Below, piece after piece: positions 1-11,567 of a DNA stretch of 64,000 nucleotides. Below the pieces are notes generated by a model that was not told the DNA's origin, did no database searches, and was given only the letters and a program-made list of their open reading frames with translations. The stretch spans positions 23,955 through 87,954 of the forward strand of contig JAXGGA010004478.1 in the NCBI GenBank assembly GCA_038373865.1, in the 5' to 3' direction. This stretch comes from Uloborus plumipes. Lineage: Eukaryota; Arthropoda; Arachnida; Araneae; Uloboridae. The stretch's first letter is position 1. Every line of letters begins with the position of its first letter. Both the position numbers and the translations under genes were made by a program.

Positions 1-994
1 TCTTTTTGAGATTTTTTAACTTAGATCAGTTTGTAAAATCATTTCAAATGTTTCTAATGGTCCCGAATAAATTACAAGAATCTTCAATGAGATTGTTTTT
101 TCATGGCATATTTTCTTCAATTTCACTAAAACCGTAAATTTCGGAAGATGCTGAAAACATATGATCCAATAACGATGGAACTGTAAAACTGTATCTTGCA
201 ATAAATGACGAAATCAATAACGTATATTTTTTTTTCCCTTACATCGTTTAATATTTATTGTTATTGGGTTAAGGCATTACAAGCAACAGTAGTAGAAAAT
301 AATCTTTTCGTTGTTAATTATTTTAAAACATTTTATTAAAAGAAAAAGAGAAAAAAAAAATGCTACGTTGCTGTCGCTTCAAGTACTTTCTGATCCGAAA
401 ACTAGAGTTCATTTTTGTTTTCAGATAATTTTTTGGTTGGAGAAATTAATTTTTCCACAAAATATTATTAATGTTCCCATTAATTTCGAAATCATTTAGG
501 ACATAAACTTTTAGCATCATTTTATGGTCAGCAATATTATCTCAGCAGTTGATGACTATTTCTCTGACCAAAAATAGTGACATTATAATACTTTATGTAT
601 TTGCATAAAGTAGGGAGTGGGCAAAATTATCCTAGGTATAACAAAACGGTTACCGCAAATTTGGCGACACTTTAAAAATCGTCAAAGCGGTGTGTTTTGA
701 GTTATTTCATTTCAGGGGGAAAAAAAAGACAAAGGTGACTATAAATTGTTTCTCAATATTATTACTGACCCAGGCAACGCTGGGTATTTTTGCTTATCAA
801 ATAATATATGCACAGAGCATAAAAATTTTGACAATCACTATGGCTTATGCCCTCGAGTCGGTACGCTAAGAAAACTGCTTCCTATCGCTGACACCAACTG
901 TCGGTTTATCAACAGAGTACAAGGAATGGTACTCTCAAATACCAGCAGGATTCCAGCATATTAAATTCATAATACTGAATTAATGTAAGCGGTA
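1..994. other. AT-rich flank, no gene seen
   Basis: Only short, low-complexity open frames are present. I recognise no domain, RNA gene or mobile-element end here. Confidence 0.5.
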
Positions 995-2334
995 CTTCTG
1001 AGCAGAGGCGTAGCTAGGGGGGCCAGCGCCCGTGGCGTACTTCGGAAATCGCGCCCCCCCCCCCCCCTCAGGTTCACGTTGATGGGAGGTCATGGGAGGT
1101 CACAGCAGTGACCTCCCAAAACAGTTCCTTATCCAGTAAATTTTGATTGATCGATTGAAAAAAAATTGAGACAACATTACAACTTTGATTTATTTTTTCT
1201 TTAAAAAATGTTTTTAATGATGCCCAATCTTAATTCTCATTAGATTGTATGGTATGTGCGCTTACTCGTATTTTAATGTCTGGTACAAAATTGGAATTTT
1301 CCCTTTCCTAACAAATTTAATTCAGGGAGCCTCTCCCTCTCCCAATCATTTCACATAAAATCAATAAAACCAATAACACCTGCACTTCGTCGCTAAACTT
1401 TTTTTTCTTCATACAGCTTTAATTCAAAATACAATTTGTTTCAAAACGATAGAAAAATATAGACAATAAACATAATTTTCACATTTAAAATAAAAATCAC
1501 AACTTTTGAACAATTCTAGTATAATTAGGAAAGCAAATCAAATATAATTAATCTGAAATTGGCTCAATAAATACGACCCATAATATACTGGAAAAATAAA
1601 AGTTCTACATATTTGATACTCTTAGAGTGCGGTTATTTTTACAAATAAGACTTTTCATGCTTTACATTACTTATTATTATGTGAATAAATAATTAACGTA
1701 GATAAAACTTCACTCCTATTTCATACATTTCCTTTAGAAAGCTGTGCTTTTTTCTCTCTACAAACAGCGAAAATAAGCAGATACGCAAAACTTCACAATT
1801 CAAACTTTAGTAAAGATCTTTCTACTTTGGAAGTTTAACTATCATTTTTAAACTGTAAATGAGCTATTATCTTTTTTTTCCATTAAAAAAATATATATAT
1901 AAGTTAAAAATAATTCATTGACGAATGAAAAAATGCTTAACATTTGTTGTTGTCTTAAATTTTATCAGCAATAACAGAAAAATTTAATCCATTTTTATAA
2001 GTGCTATTTTATCATTATACCATATTTTTCACAAAATGGAAATTTAACGGACAGAGAGATCCATAAAGTTTCTTTACAAAGTTTTGCATGAACATAAAGC
2101 TTTAAAATTTTGATTTTGTGGAAACATAAAAAAAAAGAAACACGATCCTAAATTCTTACCTTTGTATTTAATCTTAAACTGCTAATTTGCTTCAAATTTA
2201 TGTAAAACAATGCCTGTAATATTGAAAACATCTGCATTTTAACGTAAAATAACCATTTCTCAAGCCAAAAATATTAACTTTTAAAGGCATTTGAATAACT
2301 TCTCTTTTTTTAGTTGAATTTGCTGCGCAATTCA

Positions 2335-2529
2335 TTAAAATTCAGCTTTTCTAGCTTTGACTGATGCAAATTCATTTACCAATTCATCTAAGTTTAATTT
2401 TTCGACTTCCTCATGCTCGATTGAAATTATTGCAAGGTTTGACAAACGCTCTTGTCCCATTGAACTTCGCAAATATTTTTTTATTAATTTGAGTTTACTA
2501 AAACTTCGTTCACAAGAAGCTCTCGACTT
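2335..2529 (-). pseudogene. hAT transposase C-terminal dimerisation domain, remnant
   Basis: Read on the minus strand, about 64 codons end at a TAA stop at 2335-2337. The frame contains SCERSFSKLKLIKKYLRSS followed by MGQERLSNLAIISIEHEEVE. This matches the hAT C-terminal dimerisation domain, including the conserved CERSFS and RLSNLA blocks. It resembles the group often annotated as zinc finger MYM-type protein 1-like. Upstream sequence on this strand gives no matching catalytic region, so it is a fragment. An AG just upstream of the frame could be an old splice acceptor, which I cannot confirm. It lies inside the hAT element at 1003-3591. Confidence 0.85.
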
Positions 2530-2846
2530 TGAGAAAATACGTACCTACATACATTATTTTTTTGCTAGTTTTTTGCCAAAGAAAAATTGTTGCCAACTTT
2601 AAAGCTATTTATGTTAGTGTAAAATCCCCCTACAAAACTATGTATCCGAACTGTTTTCAAAATGATAACGACAATTTTGCCAATTTTTCGATGTCGTGGA
2701 AAAATGATATTTCAGATGTATGGTAATTAATTGATATGATATCGGGGAACAAGCGGCAAGAAAGGAGCGGAAAAGGGCGGTTTGCTTCTTTTGATAGGAT
2801 AGGCACGGTCAATTTCAGGTCAGCCTGTTGGCGTCATACAGCTAAA

Positions 2847-3558
2847 TTCTATCCTGTTAAATAGATCTGAGCAGTGTATCCAACTGAAATCCGCCAAAAC
2901 ATAATTCCAAGTTCTACGTGATTTGTGGCGCAGTGAGGGGAGCTTGCGCTGTGCAGGGCAGTCTGTCTAAGTTTGTATAAGGTTTATCGCTAAAAGAGTT
3001 GAGGTAAGACGAAGAAAAGTCAATCGGAATGGCATTCCCTGCCACGGGTAAAATTGTTATTCCTTTTTTTTTCTTTTTTCGACAATTGTTTCATTTTGTC
3101 CTCTAGCTCTTGTTCTTACGAGTTTTTTTTCTTCAACATTTTTCTACTATTAAAAGAAAAAAAAAATCGGTTAAAATGCCGCCCCCCTGGTTGCTGCGAG
3201 CTTTCTATCCTGTTAAATATATCTGAGCGGTGTATCCGACTGAAATCCGCCAAAACATAACTCCAAGTTCTACGTGATTTGTGGCGCAGTGAGGGGAACT
3301 TGCGCTGTGCAGGCCAGTCTGTCCAAGTCTGTATAAGGTTTATCGCTAAAAGAGTTGAGGTAAGACGAAGAAAAGTGAATCGGAATGGCATTCCCTGCCA
3401 CAGGTAAAATTGTTATTCTTTTTTTTTTCTTTTTTCGACAATTGTTTCATTTTGTCCTCTAGCTCTTGTTCTTACGAGTTTTTTCTTTAACATTTTTCCA
3501 CTATTTAAAAAAAAAAAGGTCAAAATTGCGCCCCCCTGGTTGCTGCGCCCGTGGCAAG
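2847..3558. repeat. Direct duplication, about 350-bp period
   Basis: The block starting TTCTATCCTGTTAAAT at 2847 recurs at 3203, a spacing of 356 bp. The shared sequence runs through GTGGCGCAGTGAGGGG, GGCATTCCCTGCCAC and a pyrimidine-rich tract to the GCCCCCCTGGTTGCTGCG block at 3181 and 3530. The two units differ by scattered substitutions. The duplication lies inside the right part of the hAT element. Confidence 0.9.
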
Positions 3559-3599
3559 AGCCACTCCTGCCAACCCCTAGCTACGCCTCTGCTTCTGAG

Positions 3600-4684
3600 T
3601 ACCGTCAGGGTATAGAGGGTTAAGCTGGTAACCCTACTCTGCAACAATTGAAAATTGAAAGTAAAAGTAAACAAGTTGGATCCAAAGTGGTGAAACTTAA
3701 TCTTGATGCGTCGGCCTGTCTATACAGCGGCTCTAGCCTTCTTTTTAATGTCAGTTAAAGATAAATGAACTCTGTAGAAGTTGCTTCTTTACCATCGTGA
3801 TGTCAATGCAAAGAAAACAACATGCAGTCCCTCAGTACATGTCCGCAGGTGGCGCGACCTCCGCGCATGAATGAATTCCACGGATAATCCTCCAAGCAGC
3901 TGAAAAGTGGCAAATTTCAGAACAAACGTGCATTGAAGTTTTTAATTTTAGTAGTAACGCATAACAGCTTCATCAATGGTATCCTTTCATCAAAAAAAAA
4001 AAAAAAGAAGTCAGTTACATACTTTTTTTTTTCTTTCTGAAACTTTATTTGAGATTGAATTTTACTCAGCCGTATATTGTCAGAAAATAATGGGTATATA
4101 AGTGCTTAGTATTTTGGATTAAAACTATTCTTTAGACTTGTTAAAAATGGTTTATGCGTGGTGTTTTAACTAGTGTGCTTATTTTTTTGCATTAACTGTT
4201 ATCGACATTTTAAAGGAATGCAACGAATTTAAAATCGTAAGATTTTACACAATGGGTTTAATGCTGAGTGATGAATTAGAACATAAGATTACCAGATATT
4301 ACTATAAGCTTTAGTTATATATAAAAAAATAACAAAACAAGTTGGGGACAACGTAAAATTAAGTATTTTTTTTCTAAAGAATAGCCAAAATGTTTGGATT
4401 TAAGATTTAGGCACATGTTATGCATTTCTGAAAGATATGCTGGGGTAAATCTGGTATTAAAAATTGTTTCATGAATCACTTATAACGAAAATTTCTACGC
4501 CAAACTTCAAACGTAGTAAGCATATTACGTTATGTTATTAATTTAGTTATATTGATAGCAAATACTGGCTCAGACAAAGATGAGATACGAAGATTACGAA
4601 CAAAAATATTTCTTTGTGCCTTTTTTTTTTTTTTTTTTTTTGCAATGTGCGATAATTTGCTGTTAGAATCGAAAAGATGTGTAA
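3600..4684. other. Intergenic, holds one dispersed repeat copy
   Basis: No gene is seen. The stretch contains the dispersed repeat at 3771-4017 and a run of about 20 T near 4621. The Helitron begins at its right edge. Confidence 0.5.
3771..4017 (+). repeat. Dispersed repeat, right half of a family also at 14570-15065
   Basis: This block matches the reverse complement of about 14796-15065. Shared landmarks are AAAGAAAACAACATG, GGTGGCGCGACCTC, GCGGATAATCC in varied form, and CTTCATCAATGGTATCC. After the homopolymer both copies resume with GAAGTC.GTTAC. The homopolymer is poly-A here but poly-T in the other copy when both are read in the same orientation. Confidence 0.75.
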
Positions 4685-5258
4685 TCTATATACATAAAAG
4701 ACTACTTCTGAAACCGTATGTCCGGGGTAATCTTCCAAACTACTGAACCGATTTTAACCATTTTTGCACCGTTAGATAGCTACAGTAACAGAGAGCAGGA
4801 TAAGCTATAATTTATTTCTAAAAAGATTAGTTTAAAAAAGTTATTATGGAAAATAGTAAATTTCATGTCATTTTCCCCATTAAATAATTAAATTTTCAGT
4901 GCATTGTTGCAAAAATTTGGTTGCCATGCAACAACAATATTAATAGTAATCATAATGAACATTTTGAACCTAGGCTTCTCTGGAGTAAGTATGAAATTTA
5001 TTGCTTTCTTAGGATTTTTAGATTCATCTGTGCCAATAATCGCTACCGAGACTAAATAAAAAGATAATTGATTTTGGCAACAGTTAGAGAACAGAAAATG
5101 TTTATAGTCAAAAAATTTCTAAGAAAGGTACGAAAGATGCATTCACCAATGTAGTCACAAGAATATAAACTAATGATGGGACTTATTTTGCGTGTAATGT
5201 TTGGAAATACTTGACTCCAGTGCGATTGATATGGTAAATATATATTTATTTTAATTTA

Positions 5259-6149
5259 CAGGGTGTGGCAGAGAAACCTGCTGATTTTAATTGGATGCTA
5301 ATTAGCAAGGAGTGGTCAGAAAGGAATGGGAAGAGTCTCATTTTAAAGAAAGGGTCCTGAAGTTTTGTTATCTTATAGAGTTTAGTTGTCGCCATGCGTT
5401 ATACAAAGGAGCAACGAGCGTTCGCCGCCGAATCTTACTTTTCAAATCATCTTTCGGTGGTTGCCACTCAACGTGCCTTCCGAACTCGGTTCAAAATTCA
5501 GCACGTTATTCCCATTCCTGGCTGGGAATCGACTATTTTGTGGGTGAAAACATTCAGGGAAAGTGGGAGTGTGGCAAAAAGAGGCCCAGGAGGTCAACGG
5601 ATTTCCAGAACCCTAGAAAACGTCGAAAAGGGGAGTCGTTTTTGCGCTCTCCCACGCGTAAACACGCTGCTGCTTTGGGGATTTTTGACTGGACACTGAG
5701 ACGAATTCTTCACAACAAACTCCAGTTTCATCCCTACAAACTTGCTGTGGTTCACCAGTTGAGTGATAACGTCTCCTTGAAAGGTGACGTACCGTGGCCG
5801 GCCTGCTCCCCCGATTTGACACGCTGTGACTATTTTTTATGGGGGTATCTCAAATCGATCGTTTACAACGACAAGCCCCGGACCCTGCAACGACTGAAGA
5901 ACAACATTCGGCTTGCTATCACCAACATCCCAATGGATATGCTCGAAAGAGTGCAACAAAACTTCAAATCTAGGGTAGATGAGTGTATCGTTAACATGGG
6001 CCGCCATTCTTCCCGATGTAGTTTTTAAATCTAACTAATATACAAATTCAGAATGAGTACCATATCTTATAAAAAGTAGTAAACTGATACATGAAGTACT
6101 TTTTCCTTAGTTGACTTCTCAAGTCTGCAAGTTTCTCCGCCGCACCCTG
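5259..6149 (+). mobile_element. Tc1/mariner-superfamily element nested in the Helitron
   Basis: The terminal inverted repeats are CAGGGTGTGGCAGAGAAAC on the left and its near-complement GTTTCTCCGCCGCACCCTG on the right. TA dinucleotides flank them at 5257-5258 and 6150-6151. At 891 bp it is shorter than full-length relatives, because the middle of the transposase gene has been lost. Confidence 0.85.
5394..6028 (+). pseudogene. mariner-like transposase, internally deleted and frameshifted
   Basis: The N-terminus (MRYTKEQRAFAAESYFSNH, then a helix-turn-helix of the DUF4817 type) is open from 5394. Near 5635 the recognisable sequence switches to another frame, which continues with RKHAAALGIFDWTLRRIL and then VPWPACSPDLTRCDYFLWGY to the stop at 6028. 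The segment between HQLSDN and GDVPWP is much shorter than in intact relatives. That segment normally carries the first two catalytic aspartates, so only the third catalytic region (SPDLTRCDYFLWG) remains. It cannot be an active transposase. Confidence 0.8.
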
Positions 6150-6352
6150 TACCAAGCTTATAACATTTCCGATTTACCTAAACATTATTTGCATCTTTCA
6201 TTTGCGTTTCAGGTGTGTAATACAGTTTTTTAGTTTGTCCAGACAGAAAAAATTGCCATTGTTTACAGAAGCAGCCATTGTGTATATAGATATGCACTTT
6301 AATGTTAAAAAATTCATGAACGCGTGTCACTAAAACACCATACCCGGCACAA

Positions 6353-6380
6353 ACCCGGGCAGGGCCGGGTACCCGGCTAG
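6353..6380 (+). other. Helitron 3' terminal hairpin and CTAG end
   Basis: ACCCGG...GCCGGGT forms a GC-rich stem a few bases before the terminal CTAG. A second ACCCGGC copy lies just upstream, at 6342. Confidence 0.75.
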
Positions 6381-8486
6381 TTTCTTCAATAAAATATTTC
6401 AAACCAAAACATTTTGCCTTAAGTTAAAAGTGAAAAGGAAAAAATATTTAATTTTGAAGAAGGGGAAAAGAGAGAGAGAGAGAGGGGGGGGATAGAAAAA
6501 AGGAAAAACGTTTTGAAGCAGTTTGGTACATGGTCCAGGGTTCCCGTTATCTAAATTTTGTCCCTGTTAACGCCTCCATACACATATGTAGGAGATGATA
6601 TATACGTTGTACTATTTTGTCCTTCTGTCAATGTCCATCATGAGTCTTACTGAATTGCTCCATTCATTTTGGGAAACTTTCGACAAAGGAGGCACTTAGC
6701 ACGATTTAACAATTGGTTGAACTTGCTTTAGTCTCTTTGGAACTTTTCATGGATACCCACTCCCCTCTCCCCGAAATACAAATTCAAAATTGTAATAAAA
6801 TTTAAACAGTTAATCTCGTCTGATTTTTTTTTATTTTAAGTATGCAGCATTTACTTTTGTAGTATGCATCTAATATTGTTCTGATTTTTAAATAAACTTA
6901 ATTTCTTGAAACTCACACCCTCTAAATATTAAAGCATTGTATGAGAAATGTGTGCCTTTACTTAATTTTAGTCTTTTGATAAAATTGTTACCTAATATCG
7001 GTTTTGTTATTGAATTAATACTTTTTGGCATATTACGTTGCGATGAATGATGTCTTGAATGATCGACATTGTTAGTAACGATAGATGGCAGCACGAGTTT
7101 TCAAGAAATCTGGCCAGGCGGAGGTATAGCAAACGTAACCTGGGAGGACAAGCGTTGAAATATATTTGTTGCTGCAGTAAAACCTCTCCAAGCTCCAAGC
7201 GGCCACTTATTCATTCCGGGAAATTTTGGCCTCTCCAAGGGTGTGACCGATTTAGAGTCTTTATTTCCGAGATAAAATCTACAATGCCTAACACATATTT
7301 TTTTAATTTAAAATGTAGCTTGATGATGAACTCATGTCGCAGGCTGCTCCATTGAAATTTTAGGGTGAAATTTTACGAATATTTTTCTCTTTTTTTTAGG
7401 GGGGTGGGTGGCTGGGTGGAGGGCTTTTGCTCTTTGGAGAACATTTCGTATTTGGGGAGTGGGTGCCATTGCTCTGGAGGGTTGGTACCTTGCTATTATT
7501 GAAGAAAAAAATTGTTTCTTAAGTTGGGATGAATATCTGGGAAAAGTAATTTTCTCCACCTTAAGCGTGATTGTATCTTTCTTTTACCCTTCTTCTGTTA
7601 TGTTTAACACCAAATTTTGAACATTTTTTCATGAAAATCTGAATTCTTCTACAAGTGTGCATTCAACTCCTTTTGAATTTAATATCATGAGAAATATGAA
7701 TAAGAAATCGTTTGTAATTATTCTCCAGCGTTTTATTTATTACTTTTATTTATTTAAAAAATTTATAGATTTGCGTTTATTTTTCCAAATTTTATTTACT
7801 TAATTATTCACTTAAAAAAAAGAAAATAAATATTTCAATTATTTCTCTCGAAGGCAACTCTTTTAAAAAATGTTGAACTAATTTGAACAGCATATTTTGG
7901 GGAATTTCATTCATTGTGGTCACTTTGCACAGGAGAGTGAAAAAATTAATTAGTTGGCGCTTTTGCTACAATTTCTCGATATATTTTCTTTTTGAAAGAC
8001 AAGCATGTTTACCACCTTATTTTTAAATTCTACTGTAGAAGTAAAAATATTTTTAAGGTACTGTAAAAATGAAAATCAAAGATACATTTTCGTTCGCAAT
8101 AAGATCAATTCAAATTTGTTTTTCTCCTAAATCTTTTCTGAAAATGTTTTTTTTTTTTAATGCATTGGCGAAAGATTTCATCTATTTCTTTAGATTGCTG
8201 GATTTTTATTTCCAAACATAGACACAGTCAAACGAATAATAAAGTTTTAAATTACGAAACTAGCAAGCAATTTTTCCTTTCACGAAAACAAACAAAAAAC
8301 GCTCTTTTTTCTTTATTTATTATAATTATCATAATTTTTAATTTGTTTTGAAATTCGAATTTTTAAAATTTTGCTTCAATTTTTTATTTTAATTACAAAC
8401 TTTCTTTTGCCTTTATTTATCAGTCGGACAGCCATCGAGATGTACAAACTGTAAAAATCTCTATGTTCAAAGTAGTTTGATGTTAA
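6381..8486. other. Intergenic, AT-rich, no gene seen
   Basis: The stretch holds a GA-rich simple repeat near 6470-6490. A possible pogo-type MITE edge (CAGTAAAACCTCTCC) lies near 7176, but I could not pair it with a second end. Open frames here are short and unconvincing. Confidence 0.45.
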
Positions 8487-8670
8487 TTGTATGCATGGAC
8501 GTCATTTCAAGTTTTTCCGGGGGGGGGGGGGGCAAAGGGTAAAAACACAATACAATTTCAGCAGAAAACTACAAAAACCACGCCCACTTATATGTAAATG
8601 CATTGATTTCTCAAAGTCAGGGGGGGGGGCAATTGACCCCCCTGCCCCCCTAAATGACGGGCCTGATTGT
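8487..8670 (+). repeat. Dispersed repeat with long G and C runs (GTCATTT family)
   Basis: The block begins GACGTCATTTCAAG plus a long G run and ends with a C run plus AAATGACGGGCC, giving inverted GTCATTT/AAATGAC ends. The core ACCACGCCCACTTATATG recurs in related form at about 18917 (+), and in inverted orientation in 15262-15537. Confidence 0.75.
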
Positions 8671-9405
8671 ATGCAAAGTAATGTACGTACATACTGTATT
8701 TAATTTTCTCTTATGCAGTTTTTTATTGTATACTCTTGAATTCAAAATACAAATACAATTTAAACTTTGCACTGTATAAGTCCCTCGACTCGTGCCAAGG
8801 TACGTAAACAACAGGCTTTTGAATCTTGATTTTTTTAATCTTTAATCCGTACTTTCATTATTTGAACAACCACTGGATCCCTTATTAATCCGGAATATCA
8901 GGTTCTACTAATTGGCTATTTTGCTTAAATAATAGCCCTACCAGATGTCACATACCAGACGGCTCTAACAAAATCCCCAATTTTCTCTGAAAAAACAACT
9001 CGAACTCGAACACACAATTGGAGGAAAAAATCTCCAAAATAAAAATAAACTAGTTTTGCCCGCGCCACCGCTTATGATCTTGGAATTTGGAAGAGTCGAC
9101 TCGCTGCTTTCTTTACTTCAGGGGGGAGAGGAGTTGCGTAGGAAAAGAGGAGGGGGGAGGGGGGGAGAAACGCCAACGTTCGATAACTCCATTCTGGGCT
9201 GTTCCATTGTGTGTCGGCGGAGGGTGAATATCTCCCGACAACTCTGTCACTGTGATCTGCCGCGCTGAGCTGACATCGATTTTTGCAGATTTTGCCGGAT
9301 TCTCTCTCGCTCCTCATTTTGGCCAATTTGCCGTGTTGCTTTTTGGTAGTCGAAGTGATGTGATTCCCTTGCTATGGAAATATGATGCGGATGCTGGCCA
9401 TGGCC
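8671..9405. other. Intergenic, part GC-rich, no gene assigned
   Basis: The interval 9060-9370 is richer in G and C than its surroundings and contains CpG-bearing words, so it could be an old promoter or a repeat. No convincing coding frame or splice-bounded exon was found. Confidence 0.4.
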
Positions 9406-9514
9406 GTCATGTCTAATTTTTTTCGAAGTTGGGGGGAGAGGGAGGGGGGAATATTTTTAATACAAATACATCCCCCCCCCCAACTACCCAACTTCGAAAA
9501 AAATTAGAAATGAC
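9406..9514. repeat. Snap-back inverted repeat, MITE-like
   Basis: GTCATGTCTAATTTTTTTCG and its near-complement CGAAAAAAATTAGAAATGAC bracket G-run and C-run arms (AAGTTGGGG...CCCAACTT). The ends resemble the GTCATTT family. Confidence 0.75.
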
Positions 9515-10033
9515 GCCCAAGACCGTCCGTTTTTTTAGGTAATCAATTATCATTCTGAACATCAAATCTGAAACTTAACTCAGTTTTCCAAAATGGTTTT
9601 CTTTCGCTTTTTTTTTCTTTTAAAGTTCAGTATTATAGGGTGAAAAGAGAATTGATCCCTTTTAAATGTTAGTTTTTTGTTGAAACAGATCTCTACTCGA
9701 TTAATAGTAAAAATAGTAGTTACTTAAAATAATGAACACATTCAATTAATCACAAAATATCATGAACGTTTCTATCGGAAGCCACTATGATCAGTCCACT
9801 TTTTTGAGAATTTTAAACTTTTGTGAACTTTAACGGAATAAATAACAGTTATTAAATTCTCAGTCAAATTAAGAAATCAAAAATCTCAAAATTTCCCGCT
9901 TTAAAAACATTAAACTTCTCTCTGTCTCTCTCCCTCTTTTCAAGGAATAAATAGCATTGGCTTATCTGAGAGACTCGGATTGTAATGTGGGTGTAGGATT
10001 TTACAGAGGGATCTTTTTCATTTATTTTTATTA
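9515..10033. other. Intergenic, nothing recognised
   Basis: AT-rich sequence with a CT-rich tract near 9918-9940. No gene or element end is seen. Confidence 0.45.
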
Positions 10034-10642
10034 CACTGTAAAAAATGAATGTTGTTTTCACATTATAACACAGCTAATTTTATAGTAATTTTAGAGTAAT
10101 AAACTGGAAAAAAATGCTAATTTTACAGTAGTAAACTGTAAAATTGCTAGTTTACAGTAATAAAGTGCAAAATTGCTAGTTTTACAGTTTATTACTGTAA
10201 ATTTTGCAGTTTTAATCTGGAACCTCTGCTGCCAGTACTACACTGTTGTTTTTGCAGTAATAAATTGTAAAATTGCTAATTTTACAGTAGTTAACTGTAA
10301 AATTGCTAATTTTACAGTAGCAAATTGTAAAATTGCCAGTTAAGAGTATTAAATTGTAAAATTGCTAGTTTTACAGTTTATTACTGTTCATTTTATAGTT
10401 TCAAACTGGAGCCTCTGCTGCCAGTATTATTGCTGTTTTTACAGTATAATACATCTAATTTTACTGTAATGAGCTGGAAAAATTGCTAATTTTACAGTAG
10501 TAAACTGTGAAATTGCTAGTTTTACGGTAATAAAGTGCAAAATTGCTAGTTTTACAGTTTATTACTGCGCTTTTACAGTTTTGAACTGAAACCTCTTCTT
10601 TTAGTATTATACTGTAAAAACAAGAATTTATTTTTCGCAGTG
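10034..10642. mobile_element. TA-flanked MITE filled with higher-order repeats
   Basis: The ends CACTGTAAAAAATGAAT and ATTTATTTTTCGCAGTG are inverted repeats flanked by TA (10032-10033 and 10643-10644). The interior is made of variants of a unit of about 33 bp, AAATTGCTAGTTTTACAGT plus TAATAAACTGT. These are grouped into three larger units marked by CCTCTGCTGCCAGTA-like words at 10223, 10412 and 10592, spaced 189 and 180 bp. No coding frame is present. Confidence 0.7.
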
Positions 10643-10926
10643 TAGGTAATAAATATTATTGAATTATCTTAAAAGTCATTGAAAGAGAAAATGTATTTCA
10701 CCTATAAATAATAAAACCACTAAAAGATTATCCCCATTTGTCTTTTATAAAATAAAGGCCCAGCAAGAATAAATCGCCTAGGGCCCAAGGGCGGATCAAG
10801 AAATGTTTCAAGGGGGAGGGGTGGATTGATTTTATTACGTATCCTTTACTACACGTCTTGGTTTACAAGTATTGAACTCATATCTTTTGGACTTCAATTG
10901 CGAAATTTATCCTGAGGAGAGTCTTA
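10643..10926. other. Short gap, repeat edge
   Basis: Contains CAAGGGCGGATCAAG near 10788, which resembles the edge of the GCGGATCCA repeat at 18043. Otherwise unremarkable. Confidence 0.35.
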
Positions 10927-11070
10927 GGGCCCTGCTCCACATTGACGTAAAGCAGAAAAATAAAGCAGAAACGTAAAATGGATTACATAGTGTTCCTATG
11001 GAAAGTACCCGGATTTTCGGTTTCTGCCTTTGGTTTCGGTCGCGTTTTACGCTGATGTGGAGCAGGTCCC
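10927..11070. mobile_element. PIF/Harbinger-type MITE, 144 bp
   Basis: The inverted ends GGGCCCTGCTCCAC and GTGGAGCAGGTCCC continue inward as a longer imperfect match (TTGACGTAAA / TTTACGCTGA). TTA flanks both sides (10924-10926 and 11071-11073). A 3-bp TTA duplication with GG-starting ends is typical of PIF/Harbinger MITEs. Confidence 0.75.
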
Positions 11071-11197
11071 TTAAAGGCCTCTTTTGCTAGCATCAAAGCT
11101 AGTCTAAAAATGCTTTTTTTGAACATCGATATTAAAAATCTACCGATGAAGAGAGAGTCCTTAAAGGGTGGAGCGATCGTCCCATGGCTGATCCCTT

Positions 11198-11567
11198 CCC
11201 TAGCAGCATCATCTCATCGGCCGATGATCGGCCATTTATCGAAACCCGATGAAATTCTCATCGGCCGATGATCCAATATGTCTCATCGGCCAAGCAGAAT
11301 CCGAGCAGCAAAATCCGATGAGAATACGATGAGATTTGGAGCAATTTACAAGCAGAACAGTCCCGTGCCGAGGAATTTCATCGGGAACCTTGATCGGAAG
11401 GATATCGTTTTCCGATGGAATATAGCTCGGCTTATTTTCATCGGGAAAGTTGATCGGAAGGATATCGCTTTCCGATGAAAAGTAGCTCATCGAAAACCGT
11501 GCTCGGATACTGATCGGAACGATGTCATCGTGCGTTACAGGATCAGTTTACGAGGAATTAGTTGATC
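11198..11567 (+). repeat. Foldback unit 1, partial
   Basis: It starts at the CCCTAGCAGCA end and runs into two 60-bp-type repeats and the GTTTACGAGGAATTAGTTG block. It then abuts the CCCAAGTAGCATC end of the next unit instead of finishing with its own. Sequence at about 11390-11565 is an inverted match to about 11605-11770, so units 1 and 2 form a hairpin. Confidence 0.7.

Larger units (their letters stand above)
1003..3591. mobile_element. hAT-type DNA transposon, 2.6 kb, degenerate
   Basis: The ends are inverted copies of CAGAGGCGTAGCTAGGGG, and a perfect 8-bp direct repeat CTTCTGAG flanks them at 995-1002 and 3592-3599. An 8-bp target duplication with CAG-type ends is the hAT signature. 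Subterminal sequence is also shared in inverted orientation (the GCGCCCGTGGC block). A transposase C-terminus survives on the minus strand at 2335-2529; the rest of the coding region is not recognisable, so the copy is non-autonomous. The right half holds a direct duplication of about 350 bp. Confidence 0.9.
4685..6380 (+). mobile_element. Non-autonomous Helitron
   Basis: The 5' end TCTATATACATAAAAG is preceded by A, and the 3' end ...CCGGCTAG is followed by T. A/T insertion, a 5' TC, a 3' CTAG and a GC-rich hairpin just inside the 3' end are the Helitron diagnostics. I see no Rep/helicase coding sequence, so the copy is non-autonomous. A mariner-like element at 5259-6149 is inserted inside it. 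Without that insert the Helitron would be about 0.8 kb. Confidence 0.8.

Noticed and set aside
746..964. A 72-codon frame with several cysteines
   Set aside because: No domain, signal peptide or splice support. The length is within chance for this sequence.
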